5,674 nt of DNA from Candidatus Aenigmatarchaeota archaeon (GTDB taxonomy: Archaea; Aenigmatarchaeota; Aenigmatarchaeia; QMZP01). Below the pieces are notes generated by a model that saw nothing but the letters and a program-made list of their open reading frames with translations, was not told where the DNA came from and ran no database searches. Position 1 is the first letter of the stretch. Every line of letters begins with the position of its first letter. A program made the position numbers and the translations under genes. The stretch covers positions 1-5,674 of the forward strand of contig JACQOB010000103.1 in NCBI GenBank assembly GCA_016202745.1, given 5' to 3'. Shown piece after piece: positions 1 through 4,626 of the stretch.

Positions 1-276
1 ACGCATGGCTTCAGGCAGGGCACCAGGAGGAAGCTGAGGAAGGCAACCAGGAGCAAGTTCACCGTTTCCACCTACCTGAAGGACCTGAAGCCGGCAGACA
101 GTGTCGTGATAACGCCCTACCCGGCCTCGCAGAAGGGCATGCCGTACCCCAAGTTCAGCGGCCTCGCAGGCACGATAAAGGCGAAGCGCGGCAGGGCCTA
201 TGTTGTCGAGTTCAAGGCCGGGAACAAGACAAAAACCGTTATTGCAAGGCCCGAACACCTAAAGCTGGTGAAGTGA
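1..276 (+). CDS. rpl21e: 50S ribosomal protein L21e, C-terminal part (5' end outside window)
   Basis: This is a component of the archaeal/eukaryotic large ribosomal subunit. Frame 1 is open from the first base to TGA at 274-276 and gives 91 residues. The visible protein begins THGFRQGTRRKLRK, the basic start of L21e just after its first few residues. It continues with a GMPYPKFSG segment (about residues 47-55) and the family signature KRGRAYVVEF (about 62-71), and ends with ARPEHLKLVK. The usual family length is about 95-100 residues, so only a handful of N-terminal residues are missing. The stop codon lies one base before the rpoF start, and the rpoF ribosome-binding site lies inside the last codons, so the two are almost certainly co-transcribed. 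The family assignment is firm; the true start and promoter cannot be seen. Confidence 0.95.
   Translation, partial: THGFRQGTRRKLRKATRSKFTVSTYLKDLKPADSVVITPYPASQKGMPYPKFSGLAGTIKAKRGRAYVVEFKAGNKTKTVIARPEHLKLVK
267..271 (+). promoter_or_regulatory. Ribosome-binding site of rpoF
   Basis: GGTGA lies six bases upstream of the ATG at 278, inside the final codons of the L21e gene. It matches the anti-Shine-Dalgarno core and supports both that ATG and coupling with rpl21e. Confidence 0.7.
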
Positions 277-277
277 T

Positions 278-601
278 ATGGAAGTCACAGAATCGAAATT
301 CGTCACGTATTCCGAGGCGAAGAAGGTGCTGGAAGAGAAGGAAAAGGAAAAGGAGCTGGGCTACGAGCAGAAGAATGCCCTGGAACACCTCAGGAAATTC
401 TCCAAGATAGGCCCCAAGAAGACCGAGGAGATGTACGAAGAGCTCAGCAAGATCAGCAAGCTCAGGGAGAAGCATATAGTGACAATAATCAACATGCTGC
501 CGGAAGACAATGATGACCTGCGCGTTTTGTTCTCAGGTGAGCTGGACCTTACTAGCGACGACAAGGCAAAGATCATTGGCATCGTGAAGAAGTTTATTTA
601 A
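278..601 (+). CDS. rpoF: DNA-directed RNA polymerase subunit Rpo4/RpoF
   Basis: Subunit F (Rpo4, homologue of eukaryotic Rpb4) forms the polymerase stalk with Rpo7/RpoE. The stalk contacts nascent RNA and aids initiation and processivity. The 107 residues match the family length of about 105-120. The N-terminal half is charged and helical, with a Lys/Glu run at about residues 16-27. The C-terminal half forms the HRDC-like helical bundle and contains the typical ALEHLRKFSKI segment (about 34-44) and a late LTSDDKAKIIGIVKKF helix. The gene starts one base after the L21e stop; L21e followed by RpoF is a conserved archaeal pair, which supports the call strongly. No key part appears to be missing. 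The identity rests on family pattern plus context, because Rpo4 sequences diverge quickly. Confidence 0.9.
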   Translation: MEVTESKFVTYSEAKKVLEEKEKEKELGYEQKNALEHLRKFSKIGPKKTEEMYEELSKISKLREKHIVTIINMLPEDNDDLRVLFSGELDLTSDDKAKIIGIVKKFI

Positions 602-616
602 AATATCAAACCAATC

Positions 617-625
617 CTTATAAAA
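617..625 (+). promoter_or_regulatory. TATA box for the DUF655 gene
   Basis: CTTATAAAA is centred near 621. About 26 nt downstream puts transcription start near 647, leaving a leader of about 18 nt that includes the AGGTGA ribosome-binding site at 656-661, three bases before the ATG at 665. The DUF655 gene may therefore have its own promoter in addition to read-through from rpoF. Confidence 0.55.
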
Positions 626-664
626 TCTGGCCTTATCCAATTTGACCAAGCCAGCAGGTGAGCT

Positions 665-1321
665 ATGGATGACAAGAAGCTGAAAAAGGACGACTGGGCA
701 ATCACGCTTGATTACCTTGCTCAGGGGCATTATGGTATGGAGAGGTCGCAGCCCGTGGCCACTGTGCTCGGGGAGGAGTATTTCTCCCTGCTGGAAGTCA
801 TAGTAAGGGACGGCATCACGCTGAAGGTCGGGCAGAGGGTTTACATAGGCGACGGAAAGAGGGATGAAGTCAAGTACATAAGGGGCAGGCTCGACGTGAA
901 AGAGCTCACCACGGCGGCGAAGGAGGAAGTCGAGCCTACCGTAAAGAGGCTCGTTGAGTCAAAGCCGGAGAGGTTTGTTGAATATTTCAGCAAGGCCGGC
1001 CAGATCACGAACAGGCTACACCAGCTTGAGCTTCTGCCTGGAATAGGAAAGAAGCATATGTGGGCGATCATTGACGCAAGGAAAGAGAAGCCATTCGAGT
1101 CTTTTGCAGACATTAAGGCCAGGGTGCCGCTGCTGCCGGATCCGGAGAAGATGATAATAAGAAGGATCATGGAGGAACTGGACGACAAGGACAAGTACAG
1201 GATCTTCGTGCCCAAGTTCGAGAAGCATCATGGCGACAGCAGGCACGACGACTACAGGTCCGACCATAACATGGCCGGCAGGCACAGTGGCCAGGACAGG
1301 TTTGAAAGAAGGCCGATGTGA
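665..1321 (+). CDS. DUF655 family nucleic-acid-binding protein (helix-hairpin-helix)
   Basis: This is a conserved archaeal protein of unknown exact role. The family has an N-terminal beta-rich, OB-like part and a C-terminal helix-hairpin-helix region, so binding to RNA or DNA is expected. The 218 residues show the typical N-terminus with DWAITLDYLAQG (about 10-21), a beta-rich part to about 75 with KVGQRVYIG, and the hairpin motif LLPGIGKKHMWAIIDARKEK (about 123-142) followed by FESFADIKARV. The last 30 or so residues (about 187-218) form a tail rich in His, Arg, Asp and Gly, with little hydrophobic content and probably disordered. The start has a close AGGTGA site. The gene follows rpl21e and rpoF, where DUF655 is commonly found in archaea, often with the rRNA dimethylase KsgA next. 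Here a CBS gene follows instead. A role in ribosome assembly or transcription is inferred from context only. Confidence 0.85.
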   Translation: MDDKKLKKDDWAITLDYLAQGHYGMERSQPVATVLGEEYFSLLEVIVRDGITLKVGQRVYIGDGKRDEVKYIRGRLDVKELTTAAKEEVEPTVKRLVESKPERFVEYFSKAGQITNRLHQLELLPGIGKKHMWAIIDARKEKPFESFADIKARVPLLPDPEKMIIRRIMEELDDKDKYRIFVPKFEKHHGDSRHDDYRSDHNMAGRHSGQDRFERRPM

Positions 1322-1328
1322 CCTTTTC

Positions 1329-1337
1329 TATAAATAT
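1329..1337 (+). promoter_or_regulatory. TATA box for the CBS-domain gene (leaderless)
   Basis: TATAAATAT starts eight bases after the DUF655 stop codon. Its centre (1333) is about 27-30 nt from the ATG at 1363 and no Shine-Dalgarno sequence precedes that ATG, so the transcript is probably leaderless or nearly so. Confidence 0.6.
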
Positions 1338-1362
1338 GCGCCCCGGCTACTATTAATTGGCT

Positions 1363-1791
1363 ATGCTGGTCAAGAAGATAATGACAAGGGATGTCCAGAC
1401 GATAGAGCCTGGAACAACCGTCAGGGAGGCTGCAGAAAAGATGGCCAAGTTCAGCATCGGCTGCCTGCTGGTTGTGAGCGGCGGCAGGCTCGCCGGCATC
1501 GTCACGGAAAGCGACATTCTCAGGAAGGTCGTTGCGGAGGGCCTGGACGGCGAAAAGACCAAAGTAAGGACCATCATGACCAAGGAGGTCATATATATCG
1601 ACCCCAAGACAGATGTCGAGGACGCCGCAGACATAATGCTGGAAAACGGCATAAAGAAACTGCCAGTTGTTGACGGCCACACGCTTGTAGGCATAGTAAC
1701 CGTGACGGACATGTGCAGGGTGGAGCCAAAGATGGTGGAAAAGGTTTACAGGCTGCTTTTTGGCGACGAGAAGAAACTGGAAGCTGGCTGA
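1363..1791 (+). CDS. Stand-alone tandem CBS-domain protein
   Basis: Two CBS domains pack into a Bateman module that usually binds adenine nucleotides or S-adenosyl compounds and senses energy or ligand state. In 142 residues, the first domain spans about 1-60 (MTRDVQTIEPGTTV, ending GIVTESDILR) and the second about 68-120 (IMTKEVIYIDPKTDV, ending GIVTVTDMCR). Both end in the hallmark G-I-V-T-x-x-D, whose Asp (51 and 116) typically holds a ribose. There is no attached enzyme or DNA-binding domain, so it probably regulates a partner or acts as a ligand sensor. An in-frame TTG at 1357 could extend it by two residues, but the ATG at 1363 fits the TATA spacing better and there is no ribosome-binding site. 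The physiological partner cannot be told from this window. Confidence 0.9.
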   Translation: MLVKKIMTRDVQTIEPGTTVREAAEKMAKFSIGCLLVVSGGRLAGIVTESDILRKVVAEGLDGEKTKVRTIMTKEVIYIDPKTDVEDAADIMLENGIKKLPVVDGHTLVGIVTVTDMCRVEPKMVEKVYRLLFGDEKKLEAG

Positions 1792-1794
1792 CCA

Positions 1795-1802
1795 CTTTTC
1801 TT
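1795..1802 (+). terminator. T-rich run after the CBS gene, possible terminator
   Basis: CTTTTCTT follows the stop codon by a few bases. Archaeal RNA polymerase terminates at short T-runs, but this one is interrupted, so support is weak. Confidence 0.3.
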
Positions 1803-1907
1803 ACAAGAGGCTTCCACCTTCTGCAGAAAATTGGTCGGTCAAAAGAACATGAACTGTTACCTGCATGAATTGGCTAACGGTTCAAGTTCTCTTTCTCAAC
1901 GCCTCTC

Positions 1908-1916
1908 GTAAAAGAA
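1908..1916 (-). terminator. T-rich run downstream of the tRNA gene
   Basis: On the minus strand this reads TTCTTTTAC, starting eight bases after the tRNA discriminator base. It is a plausible archaeal T-run terminator. Confidence 0.35.
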
Positions 1917-1942
1917 GTGGTTATGGGCTCGTTGGGATTTTC

Positions 1943-1980
1943 TCACCACTTTTCCAAAGTGGTGGATCAAAAGGGAGCCT
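1943..1980. repeat. Terminal inverted repeat of the T-loop intron, low-coordinate end
   Basis: The repeat starts TCACCACTTTTCC on the plus strand and contains a perfect hairpin at 1944-1964 (9-bp stem CACCACTTT, loop TCC), followed by GTGGATCAAAAGGGAGCCT. It aligns with the reverse complement of 2088-2131 with a few gaps. Confidence 0.7.
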
Positions 1981-2056
1981 ATCGAATGTCTGCCGGCGAT
2001 GCTGCCGGATTTACACTCTGCTTTGCAGCTCGATTACGGCTTCCGTGGAAGGCGTA

Positions 2057-2088
2057 GCGAATGAGCATCTGCAGATGCGAAATGAGCA
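2057..2088. repeat. Palindrome with flanking direct repeats inside intron 3
   Basis: A perfect 14-bp palindrome GCATCTGCAGATGC (2065-2078) overlaps two near-identical direct repeats, GCGAATGAGCA (2057-2067) and GCGAAATGAGCA (2077-2088). In RNA the palindrome could form a short hairpin or a dimer contact. Confidence 0.6.
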
Positions 2089-2131
2089 GCCTCCTTTTTG
2101 CTCCACAGCTTTTTCTTGGAAAAAGCTGTGA
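2088..2131. repeat. Terminal inverted repeat of the T-loop intron, high-coordinate end
   Basis: On the minus strand it starts TCACAGCTTTTTCC and contains a perfect hairpin at 2104-2130 (12-bp stem, 3-nt loop), followed by GTGGAGCAAAAAGGAGGCT. It shares layout and most bases with the other end of the intron. Confidence 0.7.
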
Positions 2132-2153
2132 TTTGAACCCAAGACCTTCGGCT

Positions 2154-2170
2154 TTTACGCTTGGTGGCCT
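2154..2170 (-). other. tRNA intron 2, anticodon loop (37/38 or 38/39), 17 nt
   Basis: The anticodon stem-loop and variable region are 17 nt longer than a standard tRNA allows. A relaxed bulge-helix-bulge can be drawn: stem CGGU/GCCG, then C opposite AA, a four-pair helix UUAU/GUAA (2175-2172/2158-2155), a three-base bulge AAG (2171-2169), then a two-pair GC/GC intron stem with loop CACCAA. Cutting in the bulge leaves loop CUUAUAA. The exact register is ambiguous by one base because both edges are A. Confidence 0.65.
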
Positions 2171-2188
2171 TATAAGACCGGTGCTCTA

Positions 2189-2245
2189 ATTCCCCAGTAT
2201 GCCGAAGTGCGAAGCGCTTCCCGGCGCCGTGGCGTTAGAGACTGT
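2189..2245 (-). other. tRNA intron 1, D-loop (19/20), 57 nt
   Basis: Cuts after G2246 and before U2188 join GG to UAGAGC and give the standard D-arm GCUC-AGCUUGGUA-GAGC. Around the cuts I see a three-base bulge GGA (2247-2245) and a three-base bulge AUU (2190-2188). They are separated by a weak helix (2251-2248 with 2194-2191: one Watson-Crick pair, two G-U pairs, one G-A mismatch). An intron-side helix CAGU/ACUG (2244-2241/2198-2195) and the D-stem lie on the two sides. Each bulge is cut between its second and third base, as for bulge-helix-bulge motifs. The interior is GC-rich with small inverted repeats. Confidence 0.7.
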
Positions 2246-2284
2246 CCAAGCTGAGCTACGAGCCCATTGTAATATACGTTCACT

Positions 2285-2295
2285 GTTATTATAAG
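2285..2295 (-). promoter_or_regulatory. TATA box of the tRNA gene
   Basis: On the minus strand this reads CTTATAATAAC, centred about 26 nt upstream of G1 (2265). That spacing puts transcription start at or next to the mature tRNA 5' end. Confidence 0.6.
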
Positions 2296-2309
2296 CGCAC
2301 GCATATATT

Positions 2310-2321
2310 GGCGCATGCGCC
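2310..2321. repeat. 12-bp palindrome in the tRNA-thermosome divergent spacer
   Basis: GGCGCATGCGCC is a perfect palindrome between the two divergent promoters, upstream of both TATA boxes. It could be an operator or chance; nothing else supports a function. Confidence 0.4.
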
Positions 2322-2374
2322 CGTCGCCGTGGACTTCGTCAATAGGCAATGACAAGCATGCTGCTGCTTAGTTA

Positions 2375-2390
2375 GGAAAACCTTTATAAA
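2375..2390 (+). promoter_or_regulatory. BRE/TATA promoter of the thermosome gene
   Basis: The purine-rich GGAAAA (2375-2380) precedes TTTATAAA (2383-2390), a strong archaeal BRE/TATA arrangement. Transcription start is expected near 2413, giving a leader of about 30 nt. A strong promoter fits the high expression of chaperonins. Confidence 0.75.
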
Positions 2391-2431
2391 CCCCACCTAC
2401 TACTAGATATACGCTTCATCAACGCACAAGC

Positions 2432-2437
2432 GGTGAT
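2432..2437 (+). promoter_or_regulatory. Ribosome-binding site of the thermosome gene
   Basis: GGTGAT is five bases upstream of the ATG at 2443 and fixes that start. Confidence 0.75.
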
Positions 2438-2442
2438 TTGAT

Positions 2443-4095
2443 ATGCCAGCGCAACTTGCAAACCTTGGCGGACAGCCAATTTTGATACTTCCGGAAGGGA
2501 CTTTCAGGAGCAAGGGCAAGGATGCCCAAAGGAACAACATTTCGGCAGCCAGGGCTGTGGCGGACGCTGTTAGGACCACCCTGGGCCCCAAAGGGATGGA
2601 CAAGATGCTTGTGGACAGCATAGGGGATGTCGTGATCACCAACGATGGTGCCACCATTCTTCAGGAAATGCAGATAGAGCATCCTGCAGCGAAAATGATG
2701 GTCGAGGTCGCCAAGACGCAGGACAAGGCAGTAGGCGACGGCACAACCACGGCTGTGGTGCTGGCCGGCGAGCTTCTTAAGAAGGCCGAGGACCTGCTCG
2801 ACCAGGAGATACACCCCACTGTGATAACCAAAGGCTTCAGGATGGCAAAGGAGAAGGCACTTGAAGTTCTTGAGAGGATAAGCAAGCCAGTAAGCATAAA
2901 TGATGACAAGATCCTTGAGCAGATAGCGGAAACGGCGATGACAGGCAAGGCAGCCGAAAGGGCTTCCAAAGAGCTGTCGTTGATAGCAGTGAAAGCCGTG
3001 AAAAGGGTGGCTGACATCAAGTCCGGCAAGGCTGAAGTGGACGTAGACAACATAAAGATAGAGAAGAAGGAAGGAGGCTCGATGAGCGACACGCAGCTCA
3101 TCGATGGCATACTCGTGGACAAGGAAGTCGTGCACACGGCAATGCCGAAGACCGTCAGGAACGCCAGCATAACGCTGATTAGTTCCGCTCTGGAGGTAAA
3201 GGAGCTGGAGACAGACGCGAAGGTTTCAATAGACTCGCCTGAGAAGATGCAGGCATTCCTTGAGGGGGAAGAGAAGATGCTCAAGGGCATGGTTGACAGG
3301 ATAATCAAGTCAGGGGCCAACGTGGTTTTCTGCCAGAAGGGCATCGATGACACCGCACAGCACTACCTTGCGAAGGCGGGCGTGCTGGCCGCCAGAAGGG
3401 TGAAGAAATCCGACATGGACAAGCTTGTCAGGGCAACGGGTGCAAGCATGATAAACAACCTGAATGACCTGGAGAAGGAAGACCTTGGTTTTGCGGGGAT
3501 TGTCGAGGAAAGGAAGGTTGCCGGCGAGCAGATGGTCTTTGTTGAGGAGTGCAAGACCCCCAAGGCTGTGACCATCCTGATCAGGGGCGGCACGGAGCAT
3601 GTTATTGATGAAGTGGAGCGCGCAATGGAAGACGCGATAAAGGGCCTTGCGGCAACGCTCGAGCTTGGGAAGATCGTGCCAGGCGGCGGGTGCGCTGAGG
3701 CCGCTGTCGCAAAGGAGATAAGGAAATTCGCAGAGGGCTTCAAGGGAAGGGAGCAGCTTGCGATAATTGCCTTCGCTGATGCCATGGAAGTGGTACCGAG
3801 GAGCCTGGCCGAGAACGCAGGCCTTGACCCCATCGAGAGCCTGGCCAACCTCAGGGCGGAGCATGACAAGAAGGACAGCGTCTTCGGGCTCGACGTATTC
3901 ACCGGCAGGACAGCCGACATGATGAAGATGGGCATTGTGGAGCCGCTGAAGATTAAGCTGCAGGCTGTCAAGTCTGCCAGCGAGGCGACTGAGATGATAT
4001 TGAGGATAGATGACGTAATTTCCGCCGGCGGCAGCGAGAAGGCCGGCAGGATGCCGCCAATGCCCCCGGGCGGCGGGGATATGGGCGACTACTAG
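2443..4095 (+). CDS. thsA: Thermosome (group II chaperonin) subunit
   Basis: This ATP-driven chaperonin subunit assembles into a double-ring cage with a built-in lid and folds cytosolic proteins. The 550 residues match the usual length of 540-560. The equatorial domain covers about 1-150 and 405-530, with TTLGPKGMDKMLVD (about 45-58), VITNDGATIL (64-73) and the nucleotide-binding GDGTTTAVVLAGELL (98-112). ERAMEDA near 392-398 carries a conserved catalytic Asp (397), and VPGGGCAE (412-419) is the second nucleotide contact. The apical and intermediate domains lie between. The tail is short, PPMPPGGGDMGDY, instead of a long Gly-Gly-Met repeat. The gene is monocistronic, with a strong TATA box, a good ribosome-binding site and a T-rich end. 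The family is certain; whether it is the alpha or beta paralogue, or the only copy, cannot be decided here. Confidence 0.97.
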   Translation: MPAQLANLGGQPILILPEGTFRSKGKDAQRNNISAARAVADAVRTTLGPKGMDKMLVDSIGDVVITNDGATILQEMQIEHPAAKMMVEVAKTQDKAVGDGTTTAVVLAGELLKKAEDLLDQEIHPTVITKGFRMAKEKALEVLERISKPVSINDDKILEQIAETAMTGKAAERASKELSLIAVKAVKRVADIKSGKAEVDVDNIKIEKKEGGSMSDTQLIDGILVDKEVVHTAMPKTVRNASITLISSALEVKELETDAKVSIDSPEKMQAFLEGEEKMLKGMVDRIIKSGANVVFCQKGIDDTAQHYLAKAGVLAARRVKKSDMDKLVRATGASMINNLNDLEKEDLGFAGIVEERKVAGEQMVFVEECKTPKAVTILIRGGTEHVIDEVERAMEDAIKGLAATLELGKIVPGGGCAEAAVAKEIRKFAEGFKGREQLAIIAFADAMEVVPRSLAENAGLDPIESLANLRAEHDKKDSVFGLDVFTGRTADMMKMGIVEPLKIKLQAVKSASEATEMILRIDDVISAGGSEKAGRMPPMPPGGGDMGDY

Positions 4096-4098
4096 GCA

Positions 4099-4114
4099 TT
4101 TTATTTTAATTTTA
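4099..4114 (+). terminator. T-rich terminator of the thermosome gene
   Basis: TTTTATTTTAATTTTA begins four bases after the stop codon, the usual archaeal intrinsic terminator type. It overlaps the last codons of the convergent acetyltransferase gene on the other strand. Confidence 0.6.
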
Positions 4115-4574
4115 TCCTCTGTTTTAGCAAGAAAGTCCGGAAGCCGTATGTTTCCCATGCCTTTTTGCCTATGTCATTCATTATATGAACATGCAGCTCC
4201 ACGTGTTTGATACCCTTGCCCTTGAACCATTTAAACAGACTTTTCAAAAGTAATTTTCCTACTCCCCTCCTTCTAAACCTTTCAGCTACAAGCATATCCC
4301 TTACGTAACCGGCTGTTCTTATCTTGAATATAGGGGGCATCTTTAGTATCTCCCCTAACACAAAGCCCATGATTCTGCCGTCCGTCTCAGCAACAAGAAG
4401 CAGCTTTTTCCTGGAGCGGATTGACTGCCTGAAATATTTTGCATATGCGGACCTGACGTTTTTGCTTGGGTCCAGATAGCTATCAAACTTATGGTACCTT
4501 ACCAAATCCATCGCCAGTTCCACTACCGCAGGTATGTCTTTGGCCTTCGCCTTTCTTATCTCTATCATGGGCAT
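4101..4574 (-). CDS. GNAT family N-acetyltransferase
   Basis: This protein is expected to transfer an acetyl group from acetyl-CoA to an amine; the substrate is unknown. The 157 residues have the usual GNAT length and order. An N-terminal beta strand and helix (IEIRKAKAKDIPAVVELAMD, about 4-23) are followed by a strand pair LLLVAETDGRIMGFVLGEI (about 58-76). Motif A, VRDMLVAERFRRRGVGKLLL (91-110), has the acetyl-CoA pyrophosphate loop R-x-x-G-x-G at 101-106. The terminal NDIGKKAWETYGFR (133-146) is the classic motif B. The tail is very basic. The start ATG lies about 26 nt from a shared TATA box with no clear ribosome-binding site, so the transcript is probably leaderless. The gene converges on the thermosome with a gap of five bases. 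A protein N-terminal (RimI-type) or small-amine acetylase are both possible. Confidence 0.88.
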   Translation of the reverse strand: MPMIEIRKAKAKDIPAVVELAMDLVRYHKFDSYLDPSKNVRSAYAKYFRQSIRSRKKLLLVAETDGRIMGFVLGEILKMPPIFKIRTAGYVRDMLVAERFRRRGVGKLLLKSLFKWFKGKGIKHVELHVHIMNDIGKKAWETYGFRTFLLKQRIKLK

Positions 4575-4596
4575 TCATCTTGATGTTATTTTCACC

Positions 4597-4605
4597 TTTA
4601 TATAC
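4597..4605. promoter_or_regulatory. Shared bidirectional TATA box
   Basis: The plus strand reads TTTATATAC and the minus strand GTATATAAA. The central TATA (4599-4602) is equidistant from the minus-strand ATG (4574) and the plus-strand ATG (4627), about 26 nt from each. Neither gene has a convincing ribosome-binding site, so both transcripts look leaderless. Confidence 0.6.
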
Positions 4606-4626
4606 AATTTTTCATAATAATATCTT

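Larger units (their letters stand above)
1792..1923. other. Spacer between the convergent CBS gene and tRNA
   Basis: There is no supportable gene in these 132 bp. An apparent open frame from 1865 runs on through the tRNA and its intron with no family features. On the minus strand a T-rich stretch just past the tRNA end (1908-1916) could terminate the tRNA transcript. Confidence 0.5.
1938..2131 (-). other. tRNA intron 3, T-loop (59/60), 194 nt, with terminal inverted repeats
   Basis: This separates TTGGGTTCAAA from TCCCAACGAGCCCA. The folding around it is a near-canonical bulge-helix-bulge. The T-stem is followed by bulge AAU (1939-1937) and a four-position helix (2137-2134 with 1940-1943: three Watson-Crick pairs, one A-A mismatch). 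Then come bulge AAU (2133-2131) and a long intron helix that begins C2130-G1944 and runs about 12 positions. Cutting each bulge between its second and third base restores the T-loop UUCAAAU exactly. The intron ends are imperfect inverted repeats of about 40 nt, and AAATC occurs at both exon edges. No protein-coding frame or clear C/D box was seen inside. Confidence 0.75.
1924..2265 (-). tRNA. tRNA-Ile (anticodon UAU) interrupted by three introns
   Basis: Read on the minus strand, the acceptor 5' strand GGGCTCG (2265-2259) pairs fully with CGAGCCC (1931-1925), followed by discriminator A at 1924; CCA is not encoded. After intron removal the D-stem GCTC/GAGC (2256-2253/2186-2183) closes the loop AGCUUGGUA. 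The anticodon stem CCGGT/GCCGA (2180-2176 region) has four pairs plus a C27-A43 mismatch. The loop is CUUAUAA, with U33 at 2175 and anticodon UAU at 2174-2172. The variable region is AGGTC and the T-stem TTGGG/CCCAA (2142-2138/1936-1932) closes TTCAAAT. The mature length is 74 nt. The body (GGGCTCGTAGCTCAG, AGGTC, A73) is typical of archaeal tRNA-Ile. Introns lie at 19/20, 37/38 (or 38/39) and 59/60. All stems remain paired across the gaps, so this is a functional gene rather than a relic. Another anticodon-loop splice register would give UAA, but the short variable arm rules out tRNA-Leu. Confidence 0.85.

Noticed and set aside
1230..1673. Open frame overlapping the end of DUF655 and the CBS gene
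   Set aside because: It is a different frame of two well-supported genes and encodes a low-complexity Arg/Gly/His-rich sequence with no family features.
1865..2131. Open reading frame of 88 codons on the plus strand
   Set aside because: It lies antisense over the tRNA 3' part and its intron, has no ribosome-binding site and shows no protein-like composition.
1938..2131. C/D box guide RNA or homing endonuclease inside intron 3
   Set aside because: I found no CUGA D box or good RUGAUGA C box, and the intron is too short and stop-rich for a LAGLIDADG protein.
1924..2265. tRNA pseudogene broken up by insertions
   Set aside because: All distant stem halves still pair, and removing the insertions at bulge positions gives a normal 74-nt tRNA, so an intron-containing gene is the better explanation.
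1792..2442. CRISPR array or insertion sequence in the protein-free region
   Set aside because: There are no regularly spaced repeats and no transposase. The repeats present are the two intron ends and one short palindrome.
3310..4158. Long open frames antisense to the thermosome gene (up to about 280 codons)
   Set aside because: They mirror the codon bias of the thermosome gene, have Cys/His/Ser-rich unlikely composition and cross the convergent gene end.
4576..4578. Upstream ATG for the acetyltransferase
   Set aside because: It is out of frame and soon stops; the ATG at 4574-4572 is in frame and has the right TATA spacing.
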